Assembly: GCA_035655355.1 (NCBI GenBank)
Contig: DASRUQ010000013.1
Location: 1-7,361, forward strand
Direction of reading: 5' to 3'
DNA length: 7,361 bases
Source of the DNA: 2-12-FULL-43-11 sp035655355
GTDB taxonomy: Bacteria > Patescibacteriota > Minisyncoccia > UBA6257 > Colwellbacteraceae
Shown here piece after piece: positions 1-5,762 of the stretch; the first letter of the stretch is position 1, and the number at the start of each line of letters is the position of its first letter. The notes under the pieces are model-generated. The model saw nothing but the letters and a program-made list of their open reading frames with translations, did not search any database and was not told where the DNA came from. The translations under genes and the position numbers were made by a program.

Positions 1-375
1 ACCATTCTTTTTGGTGGTATTCTCTGCTCTTATGAGGTCTTGTTTAGTCTTGGCCCTTAGGAGTTTCTTCCATTCTCCCAGGACCTTGAGACGAACCTTA
101 CCGTCTTTAACGTCCTTACTTTTTAAGAACCGGGCAGTAAGAAGGCTATACACTCTATCCAACACCCCTATTTCTTCGGGGGTGCGTTTAGTCAGGTTGT
201 CGTAAGATCCGCCCCAGATAGTGACGGAGTTTATGCCTATGGTAAAAGCCTCCTTAATGATTTCAGGTATATTTTTAGAAGCTTTAATATGTCCTTGCCA
301 GGGAGCTAGCCCCTTAGCTTTAGCCCAACGGCGGTTGCCGTCCGGAATGATAGCTAGGTGTTTAATAGTTGCCAT
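1..375 (-). CDS. uppS: Polyprenyl (undecaprenyl) diphosphate synthase, N-terminal part; gene runs off the window
   Basis: Cis-prenyltransferases add isopentenyl units to make the long lipid carrier used for cell-wall and surface glycan assembly at the membrane. The visible 125 codons begin MATIKHLAIIPDGNRRWAKA, matching the family's first block: D12 is the expected catalytic aspartate, followed by G13, N14, R15-R16, W17 and the conserved G28-H29. The second block reads WGGSYDNLTKR (residues 54-64) where textbook enzymes have an FSTENW-type motif, so S57 and N60 are kept but the Trp is Leu. The C-terminal half, with the Arg-rich substrate site, lies beyond position 1. ATG at 375 is the only reasonable start because an in-frame TAA lies just upstream. 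The gene overlaps the end of the preceding exonuclease by 14 bp, which suggests coupled translation. The family is clear. Whether the product is C55 or another chain length cannot be told. Confidence 0.93.
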   Translation of the reverse strand, partial: MATIKHLAIIPDGNRRWAKAKGLAPWQGHIKASKNIPEIIKEAFTIGINSVTIWGGSYDNLTKRTPEEIGVLDRVYSLLTARFLKSKDVKDGKVRLKVLGEWKKLLRAKTKQDLIRAENTTKKNG

Positions 376-880
376 ACCTCTTAAAGAATTTTACATAAAC
401 TTCTTTAAGAAGTCTCGCGTCGTCTAGGGCATTATGTTTCTGATACTTACTAAGGTCTATGCCTAAGTCATCCAAGAAGTCATCGTTGGATAAACTCCCC
501 GGATTAAACCCCAGTGTAAAGAGCATAGAAGAAAAATCTATGGGGATCTTCGCTGCCGGATGAGTCCTGGCCCCAAAGAGCTTGTACCAGTAAATGGCGT
601 CAAACTGGTTAACATAAGAAAGCAGATAAGGAGAAGTATCCCCCAAGAAACTTCTTATTTTGTCTCTAGCCTCTTCTTTACTTACTTTCTTGGAAGTAAG
701 GAAGGGGAGGACATTCTCTTTAACCCAGTCACTGGCCTCTCTTTCGTACTCTGTTTCTAAGTAGAGTTCCTCGCCGCTGGATTTAACCATGCCTATGGAG
801 AGTAGTTCTCCGCTTTCGGCATCCAAGTCAGAAAACTCAGTGTCAAAGAAAACAATATTTTCCGAGAAAATTCTTAACAT
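362..880 (-). CDS. DEDDh-type 3'-5' exonuclease/exoribonuclease (Rv2179c-like)
   Basis: This is a predicted two-metal-ion nuclease that trims nucleic acid from the 3' end. Taking ATG 880 as the start gives 172 residues carrying the whole DEDDh set: D13 and E15 in FFDTEF, D94 in NQFDAIYW, and H149 with D154 in HNALDDARLLKE. The four-residue gap between that His and the last Asp is the DEDDh spacing. The short length, with no extra domain, resembles stand-alone exoribonucleases of the Rv2179c-like group rather than DnaQ fused to a polymerase. RNA versus DNA preference is not visible. The frame stays open up to an ATG at 970, but those 30 extra residues look unlike protein and contain the likely -10 element, so 880 is preferred. 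No Shine-Dalgarno sequence is present. The gene leads into uppS with a 14-bp overlap, probably as one transcript. Confidence 0.85.
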   Translation of the reverse strand: MLRIFSENIVFFDTEFSDLDAESGELLSIGMVKSSGEELYLETEYEREASDWVKENVLPFLTSKKVSKEEARDKIRSFLGDTSPYLLSYVNQFDAIYWYKLFGARTHPAAKIPIDFSSMLFTLGFNPGSLSNDDFLDDLGIDLSKYQKHNALDDARLLKEVYVKFFKRYGNY

Positions 881-887
881 TGGTGAG

Positions 888-893
888 ATTATA
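888..893 (-). promoter_or_regulatory. -10 element for the exonuclease-uppS transcript
   Basis: On the minus strand this is a perfect TATAAT, preceded by GTG. Seven bases separate it from the ATG at 880, so transcription would start at or next to the start codon, giving a leaderless mRNA. The -35 is poor: the best 17-bp-spaced hexamer is TGTAAT. The hexamer is seen directly; its promoter activity is inferred. Confidence 0.6.
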
Positions 894-957
894 CACTGAT
901 ATCCAAACCTATTACACCTAGAATATGTAACCACAGGGTAGTTGGTATAAAAATGTG

Positions 958-963
958 TATAAT
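958..963 (+). promoter_or_regulatory. -10 element for the histidine kinase gene
   Basis: A perfect TATAAT within TGTGTATAAT lies 10 bases before the ATG at 974. Transcription would start around 969-971, leaving a leader of only a few bases. No good -35 is visible. The same 9-mer, GTGTATAAT, occurs on the opposite strand at 888-896, so the two divergent genes share a -10 context. This promoter also argues against the upstream ATG at 953, which lies 5' of the hexamer. Confidence 0.6.
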
Positions 964-973
964 ATATCAAGCA

Positions 974-2707
974 ATGCTTTTATTTAACCATAGTCCGATA
1001 TTGATTTTGTCAGTACACGCGATAGCTGCTCTTATAGCCGTTTTTTTCGGTATTTTGGCGTTGTTCCACGATTCGAAAAACGCAACTAATAGAGCCTTAG
1101 CCTTTCTTATGTTGAGCGTCTTCTTGTGGGACATTAATAATTTTTTTATTTACGCTTCCACGTCAGTTGCTTTCACGATATTCATCGTTAAATCGCAAAT
1201 GGTTTTTGCCACTCTGCAGACTTTCGCCAGTCTGTTGTTTATCTACGCTTTTCCGGACAGTAAAATCTCCCCTAAAAAGTGGCAAGTTGTCTTGTTCCTG
1301 ACGGCTGCTATTTCTGCCTTAGTTATATCGCCGTTTCTATTCAACCTAGACCCTAATCATCTCTACACCAATACGGCTATTCCTATTTCTACAGGCACCC
1401 CGTTCAACCCGCCTTGGGGGATGATAACTTTAGCTGTTGTTTTTCTCACGGTTTTTATAGCGGTTAAGAAATACCGGGCAGCCAAGAAAGAAGAAAGAGC
1501 TCCGTTTATTTCTGTTCTATCGGGAATGGTGGGCACTTATATTCTTTTAGTGATAACTCAATATCTACTATTAAATGTTTTGGGGATAATTGACTTTAAT
1601 TTTTACGGCCCGCTTTTCTTGTTGCCACTTGTAGTCGGAACCGGCTACGCCATTATCAAGCACCATCTGTTTAATATAAAGGCAGTTGCCACAGAGATAC
1701 TTATTTTTTCCATATGGATGTTGCTGCTCCTCCGAGTTTTCTTTGAGAAATCTTTACAAGATACAATTGTAGACATTGTTATTCTTGGAGGAGTGGTGGT
1801 GGTGGGGACATTCCTTATCAAAAGCGTCCTGAACGAAGTGAGGCAAAAGGAAAAGCTAGCCCAACTTAACATCCAGCTTGATAGCACCAACGCCAAGTTG
1901 AACGACCTCAATCAAAACCTTGAGCAAAAAGTAGCCGAACAAACTATAGAAATAAGAAAATCTTACGAAGTGGAAAAGAAAGCCAGAATTGAACTGGAAG
2001 AACTGGATAAAGCCAAGGACCAGTTCATCCTCACGACTCAACATCATTTGAGAACCCCCTTAACGATTGTCAAAGGATATCTTCAGTCCATCTTCTCCCA
2101 AAAAAATCTGGACGAGACCACTAAAACCTACGTCGTCAAAGCCCAGGAATCTACCGAGAGAATTGCCTCTTTGGTTAACGAATTCCTTGATATATCACAA
2201 ATGGAAGTTGGTAAAAGTATTATCAACAAAGAGCCCACCAACATCAAAGATCTCTTAGGCAGCGTGGTTAAAGAGCTTGAGTCTGAAGTTCAGAAGAAAA
2301 ACCTCTCAATGATAGTGGATGTCCAAAACGACACCATCTTAAATATTGACCCCAAAAGGATTAAAGAGGGCCTCGTGAATATCATTGATAACGCGGTTAA
2401 ATACAATAAAGAAGGAGGCAGCATTACCGTGAAGGGTATAAAAACCACCCACCCCATTGAACGCGATAAACAAATATACCGCCTGACCATAGAAGATACG
2501 GGTCTAGGCTTAACACCCGAGGAACTTTCCCAGTTATTTACTCAATATTTCCAGCGCGGTAAAGAAGCGGAGAAACTTTACACTACCGGCCGCGGCATAG
2601 GACTTACTGTTACTAAAAATATTATTAGCACTCACGGAGGCAAAATCTATGCCGAATCTGAAGGCAGGGGCAAAGGCGCTAAATTCACTATAGAGCTGCC
2701 GGTGTAG
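974..2707 (+). CDS. Multi-pass membrane sensor histidine kinase (7TM-type N-terminal region)
   Basis: This is a predicted sensor kinase that autophosphorylates on His and passes the phosphate to a response regulator not found in this window. From ATG 974 it has 577 residues. About nine hydrophobic segments (roughly 7-30, 41-61, 66-92, 102-122, 148-165, 178-202, 207-226, 238-257, 266-284) resemble the HisKA_7TM sensor type. A charged coiled coil (about 285-348) connects to the HisKA domain, where H357 in TTQHHLRTPL is the phosphoacceptor. The ATPase domain follows with N box NIIDNAVKYN (N473), G1 EDTGLGL (508-510 DTG), F box LFTQYFQRG and G2 GRGIGLTV (539-546), ending in a normal GAKFTIELP tail. 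All catalytic boxes are intact. H358 replaces the usual Glu of HELRTP. There is no PAS, GAF or HAMP domain. The signal is unknown. The gene is monocistronic and ends convergent to a tRNA gene. Confidence 0.9.
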   Translation: MLLFNHSPILILSVHAIAALIAVFFGILALFHDSKNATNRALAFLMLSVFLWDINNFFIYASTSVAFTIFIVKSQMVFATLQTFASLLFIYAFPDSKISPKKWQVVLFLTAAISALVISPFLFNLDPNHLYTNTAIPISTGTPFNPPWGMITLAVVFLTVFIAVKKYRAAKKEERAPFISVLSGMVGTYILLVITQYLLLNVLGIIDFNFYGPLFLLPLVVGTGYAIIKHHLFNIKAVATEILIFSIWMLLLLRVFFEKSLQDTIVDIVILGGVVVVGTFLIKSVLNEVRQKEKLAQLNIQLDSTNAKLNDLNQNLEQKVAEQTIEIRKSYEVEKKARIELEELDKAKDQFILTTQHHLRTPLTIVKGYLQSIFSQKNLDETTKTYVVKAQESTERIASLVNEFLDISQMEVGKSIINKEPTNIKDLLGSVVKELESEVQKKNLSMIVDVQNDTILNIDPKRIKEGLVNIIDNAVKYNKEGGSITVKGIKTTHPIERDKQIYRLTIEDTGLGLTPEELSQLFTQYFQRGKEAEKLYTTGRGIGLTVTKNIISTHGGKIYAESEGRGKGAKFTIELPV

Positions 2708-2725
2708 CAGACCTCTCTACTCTCT

Positions 2726-2800
2726 TGGTGCGCGCTGAGGGGATTGAACCCCCGACCTACTCGGTGTAAACGAGTCGCTCTACCACTGAGCTAAGCGCGC
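2726..2800 (-). tRNA. tRNA-Val (anticodon UAC), CCA encoded
   Basis: The minus strand folds into a full cloverleaf. The acceptor stem GCGCGCT/AGCGCGC pairs perfectly, the D arm is GCTC/GAGC, and the anticodon stem is ACTCG/CGAGT with loop TTTACAC. The T arm has GGGGG against CCCTC (one G-U pair) and the loop TTCAATC. Positions 34-36 read TAC, which decodes GUA and other Val codons. The discriminator is A at 2729, and the next three bases (2728-2726) spell CCA, so the mature 3' end is encoded. The body is 72 nt, or 75 nt with CCA. The 3' end lies 18 bp from the end of the convergent kinase gene, with no visible terminator between them. Confidence 0.97.
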
Positions 2801-2827
2801 CTGCCTGCGCAGACTTATCTTTGCCGC

Positions 2828-2856
2828 ATTCTATAGGAAATATTCTTTTTTGACCA
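2828..2856 (-). promoter_or_regulatory. Promoter of tRNA-Val
   Basis: On the minus strand, TGGTCA (2851-2856) and TAGAAT (2828-2833) are separated by exactly 17 bp. They match the sigma-70-type consensus at 4/6 and 5/6 positions. The start of transcription would fall near 2821, giving a leader of about 20 nt before the tRNA 5' end at 2800. The -10 and discriminator sequence TATAGAATGCGGCA nearly repeats at the tRNA-Ile promoter, which strengthens the call. Confidence 0.65.
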
Positions 2857-2887
2857 GAGATTTGTAAGAAGTTTAACCGAGCTGGCG

Positions 2888-3949
2888 CTATTTAAAAGCC
2901 TGCCAAAGATCAAAGACCAATATAATTCCCCAGCCAAAGAGCAGTACAAACCAGCCTAATAGTTCTAACCTTTCCGGAGAAAAACTAAAACGTTCAGAGA
3001 CAATTTCGTATATATCTTCCGTGGTTTCTAATTTCTCTTTGATATTGGTTCGCCAATTCTCAAATTTAAATTTCTTAGCCGCTAGTTCATAAAGCCTAGC
3101 CGAGTACCAATCTCCGATAAGTTTTATATCTCTGTCCACTGCCTCAAACTCGAACAGCGACGTAGACCTCATCTTAACTATGTACTGGAGAGCGTTCTGT
3201 ATTTCCTTCCCCTCCACTGGCATACCAAAAAGGAATCTTCTCCTCTCGGGAAGTTTAGAGAAAATTTTGGCTATTTTACGCAGCCTGTCGTCTAATTCTG
3301 AATCAAGTAATCTGTACTTAAAGAGTTGGAAGTTGGCCAATTCCAAAAGCTCCACGGTTGAGGCAAAGTCGGCTTCCTGATCAAAAATAAAAGCGCCATC
3401 CCAGTCTATAATAACCAAATCGTTTCTGGCGTATTTTATTTGCGAATTTAATGTCTGAGTTATCTCTTTTTCGTCCAACTCCAACTTCTCTGATTTCAAA
3501 AAGCCAGCGATTTGAGATTTCCATTTAAAAAATTGTTCTGGATCTCCGGTATAACCGCTGATGGCCCAGATGGAATATCTCTCCCCCCAATCAGGGTTAC
3601 CACCGTAGCCTTCTAGTACTTTGTCGCAAACTTCCCGCATAGCTTCTTCTACCTCAAAAGACTCTTCGGAAAATATATCCTTTAATTCAGCCGAGGCTTC
3701 TATAACCAAAATATTTGATTGATAAGATTTGGTCTGTATCTCTGTTTGATGCCCAGCCACTTCTCTTTTCTCAACTTTAGCTACCGATTGTTTAGGGATG
3801 CTAGCCCCAAAGTAAGAAGGGACAGACCTTATTGGTTTGGATTGCACCGTTTCTCCCCGCGGTTCTTTTTTGGCCTGACCTATAACAAAGACTATGAGTC
3901 TTCCGGCTACGGGCTTACCACTCTGGCTTTTTTCTTTAGTATCGGACAT
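2888..3949 (-). CDS. Uncharacterised protein: disordered N-terminus, mixed alpha/beta domain, one C-terminal membrane segment
   Basis: I do not recognise this 353-residue protein with certainty. Residues 1-75 are Lys/Gln/Ser-rich and probably disordered. A folded region starts near NILVIEASAEL (79-89). It holds an acidic helix (about 95-113), a strand-like DLVIIDWDGAFIFD (177-190), then helix LLELANFQLFKYRLLD (201-216) and several charged helices (220-325). A single hydrophobic segment (about 330-349), followed by only four residues, would act as a tail anchor with the bulk in the cytoplasm. The order of a VVIxxxGxxxF-type strand, long helices and a C-terminal membrane segment recalls RMD1/DUF155 proteins. 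That is only a resemblance, and I see no catalytic motif. ATG 3949 is preceded by AGGA at a very short distance and by a possible -10 seven bases away. It is divergent from znuA and upstream of tRNA-Val on the same strand. Confidence 0.85.
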   Translation of the reverse strand: MSDTKEKSQSGKPVAGRLIVFVIGQAKKEPRGETVQSKPIRSVPSYFGASIPKQSVAKVEKREVAGHQTEIQTKSYQSNILVIEASAELKDIFSEESFEVEEAMREVCDKVLEGYGGNPDWGERYSIWAISGYTGDPEQFFKWKSQIAGFLKSEKLELDEKEITQTLNSQIKYARNDLVIIDWDGAFIFDQEADFASTVELLELANFQLFKYRLLDSELDDRLRKIAKIFSKLPERRRFLFGMPVEGKEIQNALQYIVKMRSTSLFEFEAVDRDIKLIGDWYSARLYELAAKKFKFENWRTNIKEKLETTEDIYEIVSERFSFSPERLELLGWFVLLFGWGIILVFDLWQAFK

Positions 3950-3956
3950 ATATCCT

Positions 3957-3986
3957 ATCTTATCCGAAACTACCCACTCTTACCAA
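3957..3986 (-). promoter_or_regulatory. Possible promoter of the uncharacterised gene
   Basis: On the minus strand, TTGGTA (3981-3986) and TAAGAT (3957-3962) lie 18 bp apart, each matching 4/6 consensus positions. Seven bases then separate the -10 from the ATG at 3949, the same distance as for the exonuclease gene. Each hexamer alone is weak; the position is the main support. Confidence 0.35.
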
Positions 3987-4041
3987 GGGCCAGCCGGCTA
4001 GTCGCAAATGAGGTGAGTTTAGTTTAAACTTTTAACCAAAT

Positions 4042-4056
4042 ATTACTCATCGTAAT
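4042..4056. promoter_or_regulatory. Candidate operator (inverted repeat) upstream of znuA
   Basis: ATTAC-TCATC-GTAAT is a 5-bp inverted repeat with a 5-bp spacer, placed just before the suggested -35 of the znu operon. Zinc importers are commonly repressed by Zur, whose Firmicute sites contain TCGTAAT half-sites, and TCGTAAT occurs here at 4050-4056. The full Zur palindrome is not present and no regulator gene is in the window, so this is only a candidate. Confidence 0.25.
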
Positions 4057-4059
4057 TCT

Positions 4060-4088
4060 TTGGTCTTTGCCGACCCCATGAGTCTAAT
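4060..4088 (+). promoter_or_regulatory. Possible promoter of the znu operon
   Basis: TTGGTC (4060-4065) and TCTAAT (4083-4088) are separated by 17 bp. The -10 matches 5/6 and the -35 only 3/6. The ATG at 4093 follows the -10 by four bases, so a leaderless or nearly leaderless mRNA would result. The rest of the 143-bp divergent region holds no other convincing promoter, gene or terminator. Confidence 0.35.
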
Positions 4089-4092
4089 AAAA

Positions 4093-5013
4093 ATGAAAAC
4101 CAAATATCTGATAGCGATAATCTTATTATTCTGCTTACTAGCCGGGCTTGCCTTGCTCAATAACCGCGTGAGTTCTCCCCGAAGCCAACAGCAAAAGATT
4201 ACTGTGGTGGCTAGTTTTTACCCTCTTTATTACTTCTCGGAACGTATTGGTGGGGACAAGGCTGATGTTCACAATCTTACTCCAGCTGGCGCTGAACCTC
4301 ACGATTACGAACTGACATCTCAAGACATAGTACTCATTGAATCGGGTAATTTACTAGTTCTTAATGGGGGGAACTTGGAAGTCTGGGGAGATAGTATCAA
4401 GAAGAGTCTTATCCCCACGCAAACTGTTTTAGTTGTGGCCGGAGAAGGTCTCGCTAATCAACTAATAGCTGAAGGGAATGAGAATATTATTGACCCTCAT
4501 GTTTGGCTTTCTCCTCCTTTGGCCGAAGGTATGGTTGATAAGATACTGGGCGGATTTCAGGCGTCAGATCCGGCTAATACTTCTTACTATGCCGCCAACG
4601 CGGAGGCTTTAAAAGAAGACCTCAAAAATCTTAATACCGACTATTTGACCGGGCTTAAAGACTGCGCCCTTAAAGATGTCATTACCTCCCACGCTTCCTT
4701 CGGCTACCTGGCTTCGGCTTATGGTTTACGTCAGATATCTATCGCCGGTCTTTCTCCCGATGCGGAGCCCTCTCCTAAAGAAATCGGAGCGATAGCCGAA
4801 TTCGCCAAAGAAAGCGGAGTAAAGTATATTTTCTTTGAGAGCCTGGTGAGTCCTAAGCTGTCGGAAACCATCGCTACGGAAGTGGGAGCTAAAACCTTAA
4901 TACTTAACCCGTTGGAGGGCCTCACGACAGCCGATATCTCTGCGGGTAAAAACTATTTTACTGAGATGAAAAATAATCTGAATAATCTTAAAATTGCATT
5001 AGAATGCCAGTAA
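4093..5013 (+). CDS. znuA: Zinc ABC transporter substrate-binding protein
   Basis: This is a cluster A-I metal-binding protein that captures zinc outside the membrane and hands it to ZnuB. From ATG 4093 it has 306 residues. An N-terminal MKTKYL head and a hydrophobic stretch to about residue 22 export it. The only Cys there (C14, preceded by LLF) is not a good lipobox, so an uncleaved anchor or signal peptidase I cleavage is more likely. The metal ligands are visible: H70 in AEPHDYEL, H136 in DPHVWLSP, H200 in TSHASFGYLA and E275 in LNPLEGL. That His/His/His/Glu set, as in AdcA/ZnuA proteins, favours Zn over Mn. The His-rich loop common between the first two ligands is absent. In-frame upstream starts at 4060 (TTG) and 4078 (ATG) are possible, but 4093 gives the cleanest export signal. 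None has a Shine-Dalgarno sequence. It overlaps znuC by 10 bp. Confidence 0.93.
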   Translation: MKTKYLIAIILLFCLLAGLALLNNRVSSPRSQQQKITVVASFYPLYYFSERIGGDKADVHNLTPAGAEPHDYELTSQDIVLIESGNLLVLNGGNLEVWGDSIKKSLIPTQTVLVVAGEGLANQLIAEGNENIIDPHVWLSPPLAEGMVDKILGGFQASDPANTSYYAANAEALKEDLKNLNTDYLTGLKDCALKDVITSHASFGYLASAYGLRQISIAGLSPDAEPSPKEIGAIAEFAKESGVKYIFFESLVSPKLSETIATEVGAKTLILNPLEGLTTADISAGKNYFTEMKNNLNNLKIALECQ

Positions 5014-5762
5014 ATCATAAAGAAAATATAGTTGAGGTTAAAAATATTTATTTCTCTTACGGCGAGGACGAAATCTTAAAGAACGTGAATCTCAATATTC
5101 ACCGCGGTGATTATTTGGGGATTGTCGGGAGCAATGGTTCCGGCAAAACAACCCTTCTAAAAATAATTCTGGGCCTACTTAAGCCTTCCTCGGGGTCAAT
5201 TAAACTGTTTGGCGTAGAAAGTAAGGATTTTAAAAATCGTTCCAAGATAGGCTATGTGCCCCAGAAGGCCACCAATTTTGACGCTAATTTTCCCGCTACC
5301 GTTATGGAGGTAGTCCTGATGGGTCGCTATGCCAAGCGCGGCCTGTTTAAGAGACTGACCACCAAAGATAAGTCTTCGGCTCACCATGCTTTAGAACGGG
5401 TGGAGATGGAAAAATATGAAAACAGGCTTATTGGAGAGCTTTCAGGTGGGCAGCAACAGAGAATCTTTATCGCCAGGGCCCTGGCGGCGGAACCGGAAAT
5501 AATCTTTCTGGACGAACCGACTGCCGGAGTAGACCAGGCCGCGAGAGATGATTTTTATGCCTTAATTAAAAAGCTTAACCGAAATCTGAATCTCACTGTG
5601 GTTTTGATTACTCACGACATTGAGAGTGTTACTCATGAGGCGATGCATGTCGCTTGCCTTGACCGCACACTTTTTTTCTATAGATCCTTACAGGATTTCC
5701 TTAAAGAAAAGGCGCATTCTCATAAAGATGCCATAACGGTAGATCATCACCACAATGCTTGA
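5004..5762 (+). CDS. znuC: Zinc ABC transporter ATP-binding protein
   Basis: This cytoplasmic ATPase powers zinc import through ZnuB. It has 252 residues with all nucleotide-binding motifs in order: Walker A GSNGSGKTT (42-50), Q-loop GYVPQ (Q87), signature LSGGQ (146-150), Walker B IIFLDE (D170, E171), D-loop AGVD (174-177) and switch His H204 in LITHD. The C-terminal tail is histidine-rich, with H238, H240 and H248-H250 in the last 15 residues, and may bind or sense metal. The ATG lies inside the end of znuA (10-bp overlap, no Shine-Dalgarno sequence), so translation probably depends on reinitiation after znuA. Its own end overlaps znuB by 8 bp. The ATPase is typical of the family apart from the tail. 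Confidence 0.95.
   Translation: MPVNHKENIVEVKNIYFSYGEDEILKNVNLNIHRGDYLGIVGSNGSGKTTLLKIILGLLKPSSGSIKLFGVESKDFKNRSKIGYVPQKATNFDANFPATVMEVVLMGRYAKRGLFKRLTTKDKSSAHHALERVEMEKYENRLIGELSGGQQQRIFIARALAAEPEIIFLDEPTAGVDQAARDDFYALIKKLNRNLNLTVVLITHDIESVTHEAMHVACLDRTLFFYRSLQDFLKEKAHSHKDAITVDHHHNA

Noticed and set aside
11..427. Two plus-strand open frames opposite uppS and the exonuclease end
   Set aside because: They are antisense to clearly conserved coding sequence, have no family pattern and no start signals.
881..970. Extending the exonuclease N-terminus to ATG 970
   Set aside because: The added residues are rich in Tyr, Cys and Thr without family resemblance, and contain the likely promoter. The family domain begins a few residues after the ATG at 880.
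953..973. ATG at 953 as the kinase start
   Set aside because: It lies upstream of the perfect TATAAT at 958-963, which would itself be coding. ATG 974 fits the promoter and begins just before the first hydrophobic segment. Only seven residues differ.
1645..2490. Minus-strand open frames inside the kinase gene
   Set aside because: They are antisense shadows of a gene whose catalytic boxes are all intact on the plus strand.
3992..3999. AGCCGGCT palindrome between the divergent genes
   Set aside because: It is only 8 bp with no flanking symmetry and no T run, so neither a terminator nor an operator is supported.
3719..4027. Plus-strand 102-residue frame opposite the start of the uncharacterised gene
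   Set aside because: Most of it is antisense to the minus-strand gene, it has no recognisable domain, and it would cover the divergent promoter region.
4021..4030. AGTTTAAACT, a perfect 10-bp palindrome in the znuA upstream region
   Set aside because: The symmetry stops at exactly 10 bp in AT-rich sequence, it is about 30 bp from the suggested promoter, and it resembles no operator I can name.
4060..4092. TTG 4060 or ATG 4078 as the znuA start
   Set aside because: Both would put extra residues before an MKTKYL-type export signal, and neither has a ribosome site. They cannot be fully excluded.
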